Shown here: positions 1 through 5,606 of the stretch, piece after piece
Layout of the letters: each line of letters starts with the position of its first letter
Numbering within the stretch: the stretch's first letter is position 1
Assembly: GCA_029268165.1 (NCBI GenBank)
Contig: JAJUGM010000232.1
Location: 1 to 5,809 of the forward strand
DNA length: 5,809 bases
From: Bacteroidota bacterium
GTDB taxonomy: Bacteria > Bacteroidota > Bacteroidia > Bacteroidales > UBA10428
Direction of reading: 5' to 3'
Notes under the pieces: model-generated
Told to the model about the DNA's origin: nothing
The model's input: the letters and a program-made list of their open reading frames with translations, nothing else
Databases searched by the model: none
Translations under genes and position numbers: made by a program

Positions 1-793
1 CGGCTTCAGATGAAGCCGGCTTAAGATCATCAACAAAATCTTCACTTGAAAACCACATAATTGAACTTAAGTACTCATCAGCCGAAGCAGAATCAATGAC
101 AGACCCGTCAATTGTCCATTTTCCTTTATCTTTAGTCATTTTAAATGAACTATCTGCAGGGTATGTAAAAGTCAGGCTTTTCCAGTCGTTACGATTGGAA
201 CGGATGATCACCTTATTCCGGAAGTCGTTTAAATTCCGGTTAAACATCATGGTAAGGAAGCCATCCACTGCATAAACATTGTCTTTACCCCCGATTCTTA
301 TATAAGTCGAAATTTTTGCCTGCTGGCCATAATAACTGTAAGGATTAGTGTTTTTGGGCATCTGATATGAAAATTTTCCTACATATAGAGTCGCAACTGT
401 TTTTTTCCCTTTATTAACAGTAACCCTGGTAGCTAAAGAATCAGTAACTTCAAAGTTTTTCCATTTTGATTTGTCTGTGGCAGCAATCCGTGAAGCCCTC
501 ATATCTTTCAGTGTCCTTAAAATCTCATTTACCATACCCGGATCGGCTTCAAATTCCTTTTTGTTACTTTTCAGTAACCAACCCGAAGAGCCTTTCACAA
601 GTCTTAGCGGGTTATCAGGGTCTGATTTCGTTCGGATTACTATTTCAGTAACTTTTGAAGTATCTGCATCAAATAATTCGGTACGAAAAGTCCTTTTTCC
701 TCTTTTCTGGTCGATGAAGATGACCAGCACAACAATAATCAGCAGAAAAATAAAGAATATTCCAAGTTTTTTTATGGTTAATTTTTTATACAT
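1..793 (-). CDS. DUF4340 domain protein, membrane-anchored, C-terminus cut by window edge
   Basis: I translated this frame by hand; it is open from the ATG at 793-791 to the left edge, giving 264 residues with no stop. The N-terminus is basic (MYKKLTIKKL) and followed by one hydrophobic segment at about residues 11-27, so the rest is probably exposed outside the cytoplasmic membrane. The body shows the repeated small beta-rich pattern typical of DUF4340: a 'GWLL' stretch near residues 71-74, 'ATLYVGK' at 134-140, a 'YAVDGFL' segment at 174-180, 'FRNKVII' at 191-197 and 'GKWTIDG' at 224-230. The start codon overlaps the end of gldG by 8 bases, so translation is probably coupled. DUF4340 genes commonly follow ABC-2 permease and auxiliary genes of this kind, but their biochemical role is not established. 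Family assignment is from recognised sequence pattern; a role as an accessory subunit of the Gld-type transporter is inference from position. Confidence 0.85.
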   Translation of the reverse strand, partial: MYKKLTIKKLGIFFIFLLIIVVLVIFIDQKRGKRTFRTELFDADTSKVTEIVIRTKSDPDNPLRLVKGSSGWLLKSNKKEFEADPGMVNEILRTLKDMRASRIAATDKSKWKNFEVTDSLATRVTVNKGKKTVATLYVGKFSYQMPKNTNPYSYYGQQAKISTYIRIGGKDNVYAVDGFLTMMFNRNLNDFRNKVIIRSNRNDWKSLTFTYPADSSFKMTKDKGKWTIDGSVIDSASADEYLSSIMWFSSEDFVDDLKPASSEA

Positions 794-2294
794 AACCTAC
801 CTCCATCCGTTTGATTTTTTTCATTTGATTTCGTTGCATGCGGTAAATGCCATAAATAATAACCAGTAATATAGGTAATGAAAAGTTAAGGTATTTCAGG
901 AACTTACGTTTTCCTTCCTCCATTTCATCAATAGGCCTGAGCGTGGCACCTTTTGTACGCAGTTCAATAAGCCCTGTATCATCAGAAAGCCAGTCAACAG
1001 CATTTGCCATCAGGTTGATATTATCCTGATATACCTGGTTGGGATTACTTCCAAGTGGCAGGTCGCCGTCACCCACTATTACCATTTTTGCATTGGTTTG
1101 TCCGGTTATTTTGCCTTCAAGCGCGGCTGCCACCGTGAGTTCTGACAGTGGAAAATCAGACTCTGACCATTCCCTGTCAACTTCATATATCGAATAACTC
1201 GATTTTGTGCCTGATTGTTTTGATGATTTGGCAAGCGGTGTAAATATAACAGCAGAGTCGCCGGTAAAGGTAACCGGACTGGCAAACTGAAGTATTAATT
1301 GTTCAAGGCCGCTGACAACAGGATGATCAGCAAAATTGTTAATAAACGGAAAATAGAAGAATCGCACCGGTTTCAGGCTAATGTACTGCCCTTGCTGTTG
1401 CTGAAGTGTTACTGTAGGGCACTGCACATCAACCAGATAATTATTGCTTACTTCAACCCCTAAGGAACTTAACCATGTTTCGAGTCCGGTTGATATGCTG
1501 TTTCCCCATTGATTACTCTGGTCAGCTCCCACCCGGTTGATAGCAATAAAAATGCCTTTTCCTGCTTGCAAATATTGTGTAAGCTGTTGCAGATGACTTC
1601 CGGGAAAGCTATCTTTCGGTGCAACAATAGCAACAGCTTCATATTTCATCAGTGCATTAGTGCTGTCGTTAAGGTAAACAGGTTCTATCTGATGTAACAC
1701 CTCCATTGCATCAATCACCACCTGCATTTGCTGAAGCGGGGGTTCGCCATGCCCCTGCATGATGCCGATTAAGGGTTTTTCTTTAACAGAAAGCTTTTTA
1801 ATAGCCGTTGACAGACTGTATTCCAGCCCCTGGGTCTGGCCGATGGCAGGGATTACCTCTGATTCCTCATTATATTTAATAACTGCCCCCAGGTAGGCTT
1901 TTTGTGCTTTAAACTGATCATTTTCCCTGACCTGAACCTGTAATTCAGCAATGCCTGCTTCACGGGCTTCCTGTTCTGTTTTTTCATCTTTTAACGGATT
2001 TTTGAATTCATACATTACCATTCCTCTTGAAATGGAGTGATATTCCTTGAGTATGTCTTCGAATTCCTTGCGTATGTAATCAAAGGAAGGGTCAAGTTTC
2101 CGGGTAACATAGGCAGTAATGGTAACCGGTTCTTCGAGATTACGCAGCAGGTTTTTGGTGGCTTTGCTTAATGTATAACGGTTGTCTTCTGTGAGGTCAA
2201 GGCGCAAAAAAAAGCGGTTTGACAATATATTGATTAGTACAACAATGCCTAAAATGAGCAAAATATAATAAGTTACCGAAGTCTTCGATTTCAT
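786..2294 (-). CDS. gldG: GldG-type auxiliary component of an ABC transporter
   Basis: This 502-residue protein has one membrane segment at each end (about residues 9-28 and 468-485) and a large region between them that should lie outside the cytoplasm. The pattern matches GldG and related 'ABC_transp_aux' proteins: the 'LTEDNRYTLS' motif just after the first membrane segment (34-43), 'GLEYSLSTAIKKL' at 156-168, 'GIMQGHGEPP' at 177-186 and 'NAVDWLSDD' near 431-439. It ends in a short basic cytoplasmic tail. In Flavobacterium johnsoniae, GldA, GldF and GldG are described as an ABC transporter needed for gliding, with the cargo unknown. The ATG lies 15 bases after the gldF stop, with a purine-rich AAAGAAGA as the only ribosome-binding candidate. 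No active-site residues are claimed. Family identity is secure, but a motility function is not shown, since non-gliding Bacteroidota also carry these genes. Confidence 0.9.
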   Translation of the reverse strand: MKSKTSVTYYILLILGIVVLINILSNRFFLRLDLTEDNRYTLSKATKNLLRNLEEPVTITAYVTRKLDPSFDYIRKEFEDILKEYHSISRGMVMYEFKNPLKDEKTEQEAREAGIAELQVQVRENDQFKAQKAYLGAVIKYNEESEVIPAIGQTQGLEYSLSTAIKKLSVKEKPLIGIMQGHGEPPLQQMQVVIDAMEVLHQIEPVYLNDSTNALMKYEAVAIVAPKDSFPGSHLQQLTQYLQAGKGIFIAINRVGADQSNQWGNSISTGLETWLSSLGVEVSNNYLVDVQCPTVTLQQQQGQYISLKPVRFFYFPFINNFADHPVVSGLEQLILQFASPVTFTGDSAVIFTPLAKSSKQSGTKSSYSIYEVDREWSESDFPLSELTVAAALEGKITGQTNAKMVIVGDGDLPLGSNPNQVYQDNINLMANAVDWLSDDTGLIELRTKGATLRPIDEMEEGKRKFLKYLNFSLPILLVIIYGIYRMQRNQMKKIKRMEVGYV

Positions 2295-2309
2295 GGCAAT
2301 CTTCTTTGG

Positions 2310-3038
2310 TTAGTTATCACTGATGTTTCTTTTGGCAAGCGCCCGTTCGGATGCAAACAAGCCAATAAAAATTATGGAAAAGAAATATATCAGGTCTTGT
2401 GTGTCAAGTACTCCGCGGGTTATTGATTCGTAATGTGAATCTATGCTCAGATAATCGAGAAGTCTTCCGGCAAATCCGGGAAAACTCCGGGCAAGGATAC
2501 TGAAAAGCAGATGGAAAAATATGCCTATCAGCAATGCCAGTAAAAAGGAAACGATCTGGTTGGTGGTAATGCTGCTCGCAAATAGCCCGATGCTTATATA
2601 TGCTGCACTCATAAGTATAAGTCCCAGATAACCTGTAATAACAGCACCATGGTCTACCGGGCCTATATTGGCAACTGTGATATAATAGGGCAGCGTCAGA
2701 ACCAGTGAGATTAAAATAAGAAGCAGGGTTGATAGGAATTTGCCCAGAACAAACTGCCAGTCCGAAACCGGTTTGGTCAGCACCAGTTCAAGTGTCCCTG
2801 TGTGTTTTTCCTCGGCAATAAGACGCATGGTGAGCGCCGGTATGAAGAAAAACAATGTCCAGTATGCAACTCCGAAAAATGATTGCAGGCTGGCCTGCTT
2901 GACCATAAAAATATCGCTGCCGGTGAGCCATGTGAATAAACCGCTGAAACCGAGAAAAGCGATAAGAAGAATATAGGCCAGCAGGGAATTGAAAAATGAA
3001 GCTAATTCGCGTTTGGCTATTATCCAGATTGGTCTCAT
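2310..3038 (-). CDS. gldF: GldF-type ABC-2 family membrane permease
   Basis: The 242-residue protein is almost entirely hydrophobic, with about six membrane spans (roughly residues 17-38, 55-76, 101-124, 136-156, 162-184 and 215-232). After the second span lies the hallmark cytoplasmic ABC-2 segment 'EEKHTGTLELVLTKPVSDW' (76-94), which couples the permease to its ATPase; the glutamates and TGTxE pattern are clearly present. The length fits the GldF/NosY-like branch. A homodimer with two GldA ATPases would be the expected core, with GldG alongside. The ATG lies 7 bases downstream of the gldA stop and has no recognisable Shine-Dalgarno sequence, which fits translational coupling. The transported substrate cannot be read from the sequence. 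Confidence 0.92.
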   Translation of the reverse strand: MRPIWIIAKRELASFFNSLLAYILLIAFLGFSGLFTWLTGSDIFMVKQASLQSFFGVAYWTLFFFIPALTMRLIAEEKHTGTLELVLTKPVSDWQFVLGKFLSTLLLILISLVLTLPYYITVANIGPVDHGAVITGYLGLILMSAAYISIGLFASSITTNQIVSFLLALLIGIFFHLLFSILARSFPGFAGRLLDYLSIDSHYESITRGVLDTQDLIYFFSIIFIGLFASERALAKRNISDN

Positions 3039-3045
3039 ACAAAAA

Positions 3046-3975
3046 TTATTTTAAGGTTAGTTCCCTGAATACATCTTCAAGCTTGGTTTCAGTAGGAGTC
3101 AGTTCAGTAAGAAACCATCCTTTATCAACGCACATTTTAAACACATCGCGCCTTGATGATGTATTTTCTTTGCTTTGTAATTCAAAAGTATTATTGCTTT
3201 TCGAAAGGAAGTCAACCAGGTGCACGTTGCTGAGTGTTTGCAGGGCTTTAAAAACCGTATTGGCATCAGCACCTTCGATAGTAACTTTTAGTATTTCTCG
3301 ACCCTGCGCCTGTTTGCGAAGGCCGGCTGGTGTGCCGTCGGCTACCACTTTGCCTTTATTGATAATTACAATTCTGTCGCATGTAGCTTCAACTTCAGCT
3401 AATATGTGCGAGCTCAGGATAACTGTTTTTTCTTTTCCGATTTGCCTGATGAGCTCTCTGATTTCTACAATCTGATTAGGGTCGAGCCCTGATGTAGGTT
3501 CGTCAAGTACAAGCACTTTGGGGTCATGAATTAATGCCTGGGCAAGGCCTACGCGCTGCTGATAACCTTTTGACAGTTCCCCTATTTTTTTGTGTTTTTC
3601 GCCCTCAAGGCCGCAGATATTAACCATGTCGAGAATGCGACCCTTTATTTTTAATGCAGGAATATTTTGCAATTCTGCAACAAACGACAAATAGTCGATC
3701 ACTGGCATGTCTTTATAAAGGGGGTTGTTTTCGGGCATATAGCCTATATTCTTTTTTATCTCATCAGGGTTTTCTCTGATTGAATAACCCCCTACCTTTA
3801 TATCGCCCTCATTAGGCATAAGGAAACAGGTAATGGCTTTCATGGTAGTGGTTTTTCCTGCGCCGTTCGGGCCAAGAAATCCCAGAATTTCACCGGTTTT
3901 TACAGTAAATGAAACATTATCAAGCGCTTTCTGGGTACCAAATTTTTTGGTAACATTTTGAACTATAATATCCAT
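3046..3975 (-). CDS. gldA: GldA-type ABC transporter ATPase
   Basis: A complete 309-residue ABC ATPase. The Walker A motif GPNGAGKT is at residues 35-42, the ABC signature LSKGYQQR at 134-141, Walker B 'VLVLDEP' at 154-160 with catalytic-site E159, the D-loop just after it (GLDP, 163-166) and the switch histidine H190 in 'SSHIL'. The usual Q-loop glutamine is a glutamate (E82 in 'YMPENNPLY'), which I recall as common in the NatA/GldA branch rather than a defect. The last 90 or so residues form the extra C-terminal domain seen in ABC-2 exporter ATPases. It is the first gene of the operon, energising the GldF permease next to it. A leader of about 100 bases separates it from the hsp20 terminator, so it probably has its own promoter. 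The protein could serve a related non-gliding ABC-2 exporter; the gldF and gldG neighbours favour the GldA name. Confidence 0.93.
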   Translation of the reverse strand: MDIIVQNVTKKFGTQKALDNVSFTVKTGEILGFLGPNGAGKTTTMKAITCFLMPNEGDIKVGGYSIRENPDEIKKNIGYMPENNPLYKDMPVIDYLSFVAELQNIPALKIKGRILDMVNICGLEGEKHKKIGELSKGYQQRVGLAQALIHDPKVLVLDEPTSGLDPNQIVEIRELIRQIGKEKTVILSSHILAEVEATCDRIVIINKGKVVADGTPAGLRKQAQGREILKVTIEGADANTVFKALQTLSNVHLVDFLSKSNNTFELQSKENTSSRRDVFKMCVDKGWFLTELTPTETKLEDVFRELTLK

Positions 3976-4010
3976 ACAGCAGATTCTTTGAATTGCCTAA
4001 ATTAGGGAAA

Positions 4011-4041
4011 CAAAAAAATAAAAAGCTGAATAATTTTACAA
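4011..4041 (-). promoter_or_regulatory. Candidate promoter for the gldA operon
   Basis: Reading the minus strand after the hsp20 terminator, a TTG (complement of 4039-4041) is followed after 20 bases by a T-rich box ending in TTTG (complement of 4011-4018). This loosely resembles the Bacteroidota -33/-7 pattern (TTG, about 19-20 bases, TAnnTTTG), but the box lacks the TA at the right place. Transcription would begin around 4004, leaving a leader of roughly 30 bases before the gldA ATG. The spacing is sensible, but homopolymeric T runs make chance matches likely. Confidence 0.3.
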
Positions 4042-4060
4042 CTTTTTATGATTTTTTAAC

Positions 4061-4094
4061 AAAAAACGGCAAGGTTTTGGTGCCTTGCCGTTTT
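4061..4094 (-). terminator. Rho-independent terminator of hsp20
   Basis: A perfect 12-bp stem pairs 4063-4074 with 4083-4094 (core CGGCAAGG/CCTTGCCG flanked by A:T pairs) around an 8-base loop. On the minus strand the stem is followed by a run of six T, the outer part of which overlaps the stem base, then GTT. It starts 19 bases after the hsp20 stop codon. The T-tract on the plus side is only TTTT, so it could act weakly in both directions, but no plus-strand gene reaches it. It should separate hsp20 from the gldA operon. Confidence 0.9.
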
Positions 4095-4113
4095 ATGCCA
4101 ACAGCTCCTTATG

Positions 4114-4545
4114 TTACGAAATTTTTATCTCCCTTGCAGGTTTTTCTTTGGCTTCTTCCTTCTTGGGTATAGTGATCTGCAGAATACCGTCTTTGTGAGT
4201 AGCTTTTATTTTATCGGTATTCACAGTTTCGGGCAATGAGAACGAGCGCCTGAAGGAGCAATAGCTGAATTCCCTGCGCATTACTTTTTCGTCTTTTTCT
4301 TCTTTCTTTTCTTCCTTTTCAGAAGAAACGGTCATTACATTATTGTCGAGCTGGATTTTGAAATCTTCTTTGGTGAGGCCGGGTGCAGCAACTTCAATAC
4401 GGTATTCATCTTTGCCTTCAACAATGTTTACGGCAGGTATTGAATATCTGCTTTCCCAGTCAAAGAATTTCGGGAAAAGATCACCGTTGAAGAATTCTTC
4501 AACCAAACTCGGCAGACTGGTTCTTGTTCTTAATGTCGGTAACAT
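4114..4545 (-). CDS. Small heat-shock protein, Hsp20/alpha-crystallin family
   Basis: The 143-residue protein has the standard layout: a short N-terminal arm with hydrophobic and aromatic residues (about 1-36), an alpha-crystallin domain (about 38-129) and a short C-terminal tail. In the domain, 'VAAPGLTKEDFKI' (52-64) and 'ATHKDGILQITIPK' (115-128) are the classic conserved strands. The tail ends in the I-x-I motif (I140, I142) used for oligomer assembly. A very charged Glu/Lys stretch lies at 75-90 in the dimer-loop region. These proteins are ATP-independent cytoplasmic holdases that keep unfolding proteins soluble. The start is fixed by an in-frame TAA two codons upstream (4549-4551) and by a strong AGGAGG. 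The gene is alone, with its own promoter and terminator; there is no CIRCE-type inverted repeat upstream, so HrcA control is not supported. Confidence 0.96.
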   Translation of the reverse strand: MLPTLRTRTSLPSLVEEFFNGDLFPKFFDWESRYSIPAVNIVEGKDEYRIEVAAPGLTKEDFKIQLDNNVMTVSSEKEEKKEEKDEKVMRREFSYCSFRRSFSLPETVNTDKIKATHKDGILQITIPKKEEAKEKPAREIKIS

Positions 4546-4553
4546 GGCTTAGT

Positions 4554-4559
4554 CCTCCT
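4554..4559 (-). promoter_or_regulatory. Strong Shine-Dalgarno sequence of hsp20
   Basis: AGGAGG on the minus strand sits 8 bases before the hsp20 ATG at 4545. A perfect Shine-Dalgarno core is notable because Bacteroidota genes, including gldF and the blaI-type gene in this window, usually lack one. It supports the chosen start and suggests high translation. Confidence 0.85.
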
Positions 4560-4600
4560 GTATTTTTTAGTTAGACATAATTTTTTAATTTTATTTGCCC

Positions 4601-4629
4601 ATTATAAATCAATTTCTATACCATATCAA
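4601..4629 (-). promoter_or_regulatory. E. coli-like sigma-70 promoter candidate upstream of hsp20
   Basis: On the minus strand TTGATA (complement of 4624-4629) is followed by exactly 17 bases and then TATAAT (complement of 4601-4606). This is 11 of 12 matches to the E. coli housekeeping consensus with ideal spacing. The start of transcription would be near 4594, giving a leader of about 49 bases before the ATG. The Bacteroidota form TAnnTTTG is not found intact here; the nearest resemblance, TATTTTG overlapping the -35 region, is one base short. The surrounding DNA is AT-rich, so part of the match could be chance. Confidence 0.5.
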
Positions 4630-4830
4630 AATAGATGACATTATGGCAGTTAGTGAATGTAAAAAAAGACATAATGACATATTATAGATCATTAATATAC
4701 TACAAGCTTTTGAGAAACATCATTAAAATACTTTTATACATGAAAGAAAAATTCTGATAAAAATTTTTTATAATAAAAATGGAATAATTCATGATTTATT
4801 ACTTTCTGAGGGCTCCTTTAAACCAAGCAC

Positions 4831-4850
4831 GATGAATTAACAAATTCATC
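4831..4850. repeat. Perfect 8-bp inverted repeat
   Basis: GATGAATT (4831-4838) and AATTCATC (4843-4850) are perfect reverse complements around the 4-base loop AACA. There is no T-run on either side, so it does not look like a terminator. It lies over 200 bases from either flanking promoter. It could be a protein-binding site or an RNA hairpin; no function is supported. Confidence 0.5.
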
Positions 4851-4947
4851 TCTGCGAATAAAAATTTGATGTATTGTTAGAAGAAATTAATTGAACATTT
4901 TTTTTATGAGGTTCATGTTTGATTTTACAGTCTGGGCGTTAATAGTG

Positions 4948-4978
4948 TAAGAAAAGGACCAAAGGTTTCTTATTTTTT
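4948..4978 (+). terminator. Weak terminator-like hairpin with no gene upstream
   Basis: TAAGAAA (4948-4954) pairs perfectly with TTTCTTA (4966-4972) around an 11-base loop, followed immediately by six T. The stem is short and A:T-rich, so it would be weak. No plus-strand gene ends before it; it could close a short unrecognised transcript or be a chance structure in AT-rich DNA. Confidence 0.25.
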
Positions 4979-5030
4979 AAAATTACTTCGAAACTATTTA
5001 AATTGAAAATTAATTATTATAGAAGTTGTT

Positions 5031-5114
5031 CCTTAGTGAATTCTTTGTGCTTAGTGTCTTAGTGGCTAAATATTGTATGCCTCAAAGGCTCTAAAACGCA
5101 AAAATTCGCCAAGG
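5031..5114. repeat. Large imperfect palindromic intergenic repeat with CTTAGTG units
   Basis: The left arm (5031-5066) contains four units of the form CTTAGTG or CTTTGTG, starting at 5032, 5043, 5050 and 5058. The right arm (5079-5114) is an imperfect reverse complement of the left: 24 of 36 positions match ungapped, more if one base is gapped on each side. A 12-base A/T-rich loop joins them. From memory, similar degenerate 'CTTTGTG...CTTAGTG' intergenic elements are scattered through many Bacteroidota genomes; I cannot verify this here. It could fold as a long RNA hairpin or be a non-autonomous mobile or scattered repeat. It ends about 50 bases before the blaI-type promoter. Confidence 0.6.
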
Positions 5115-5167
5115 TGTGCAAAAATTTAAACATTCTCTTAATGATTGTAAAAAAAATCAAAAAATTT

Positions 5168-5197
5168 TTGACAATTTAAAAATATATTCTATATTTG
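5168..5197 (+). promoter_or_regulatory. Bacteroidota-type promoter of the blaI/blaR1-like operon
   Basis: TTG at 5168-5170 (extended to TTGACA) is followed after 19 bases by TATATTTG at 5190-5197, a perfect match to the Bacteroidota -33/-7 consensus (TTG and TAnnTTTG) at standard spacing. Transcription would begin near 5204, leaving a leader of about 20 bases before the ATG at 5225. The -7 box lies inside the palindromic operator. Confidence 0.8.
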
Positions 5198-5205
5198 TAG
5201 AATAT
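5184..5205. promoter_or_regulatory. Probable BlaI-type operator overlapping the -7 box
   Basis: ATATTCTA (5184-5191) and TAGAATAT (5198-5205) are perfect 8-base inverted arms around a 6-base centre; overall 9 of 11 positions in each half are symmetric. The centre reads as CTATA-TT-TGTAG, close to the CTACA/TGTAG core I recall for staphylococcal BlaI/MecI operators. Position over the -7 box and the predicted transcription start would let the repressor block its own operon. Binding is inferred from symmetry and location. Confidence 0.75.
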
Positions 5206-5224
5206 TATTTTAATATTTTAAACT

Positions 5225-5596
5225 ATGCGGTTAACAAATGCAGAACTGCAGGTAATGAAGCATCTCTGGAAATTAGAGAAAGCCTATTTGAAAAACATAC
5301 TTGATGAGATTCCGGAACCAAAACCTGCACCAACAACCCTCGCAACCTTGCTAAAAAGATTAATTAACAAAGGGTTTGTCGGATTTCACCAGCATGGCAG
5401 CAACAGGCAGTACTATCCTTTAATAAAGAAGAGCCAGTATTTTTCAAAACATATTAATTCCCTGGTAAAAGAATATTTCAACAATTCTGCTGCACAATTT
5501 GCTTCATTCTTTACAAATGAAACGAATTTAAGCATAAAGGAACTGGAAGAACTCAGACAAATTGTTGAGAATAAAATTAACAACAGCAGGAGATAA
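5225..5596 (+). CDS. BlaI/MecI/CopY-family transcriptional repressor
   Basis: The 123-residue protein has the full BlaI/MecI layout: an N-terminal winged helix-turn-helix (about residues 1-70) and a C-terminal helical dimerisation part (about 74-120). Recognised signatures are 'LTNAELQVMKHLW' (3-15), the recognition-helix segment 'TTLATLLKRLINKGFV' (37-52) and the wing followed by 'RQYYPLI' (61-67). The start is fixed by an in-frame TAA ending 4 bases upstream (5219-5221); there is no Shine-Dalgarno sequence, as is common in this phylum. Family members repress as dimers and are inactivated when a BlaR1/MecR1-type sensor triggers cleavage in the dimerisation domain. I cannot place a cleavage site with confidence. 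A BlaR1-like gene follows after 10 bases, so the pair forms one regulatory unit. The signal and targets are unknown; beta-lactam resistance should not be assumed. Confidence 0.93.
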   Translation: MRLTNAELQVMKHLWKLEKAYLKNILDEIPEPKPAPTTLATLLKRLINKGFVGFHQHGSNRQYYPLIKKSQYFSKHINSLVKEYFNNSAAQFASFFTNETNLSIKELEELRQIVENKINNSRR

Positions 5597-5606
5597 GATT
5601 AGACTT

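Larger units (their letters stand above)
4630..5030. other. AT-rich intergenic region without a convincing gene
   Basis: This stretch lies between the divergent hsp20 and blaI-type promoters. I read all frames: stops are dense and no frame gives a recognisable protein; the best small frame is a 14-codon ATG-to-stop run at 4906-4950. It contains one perfect short palindrome and one weak terminator-like hairpin, listed separately. Nothing resembles a tRNA, a CRISPR array or an insertion-sequence end pair. It may be decayed sequence or a long regulatory spacer. Confidence 0.7.

Noticed and set aside
1..18. Near-perfect palindrome CGGCTTCA / TGAAGCCG with a 2-base centre at the left edge
   Set aside because: It lies inside the open DUF4340 reading frame (coding Pro-Ala-Ser-Ser-Glu-Ala) and has no T-run, so it is probably a codon coincidence rather than a terminator.
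471..869. Open plus-strand frame of 132 codons opposite gldG and the DUF4340 gene
   Set aside because: It overlaps two well-supported genes on the other strand and resembles no protein family.
2996..3475. Open plus-strand frame of 159 codons opposite gldA and gldF
   Set aside because: It is antisense to two genes with strong family motifs, and its translation shows no recognisable domain.
4546..4700. HrcA/CIRCE-type heat-shock operator upstream of hsp20
   Set aside because: I looked for the TTAGCACTC / GAGTGCTAA inverted repeat and found nothing resembling it.
4630..5030. Remnant of an insertion sequence or transposase gene
   Set aside because: No paired terminal inverted repeats and no transposase-like translation could be found in any frame.
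5098..5126. Two direct copies of GCAAAAATT 20 bases apart as a possible target-site duplication
   Set aside because: The copies are short, A-rich and one lies inside the palindromic repeat's right arm, so they do not bracket an element.
5116..5304. Open plus-strand frame of 62 codons running into the blaI-type gene
   Set aside because: It covers the promoter and operator and overlaps the repressor start in another frame; the sequence is low-complexity Lys/Asn-rich, as expected of AT-rich noncoding DNA.
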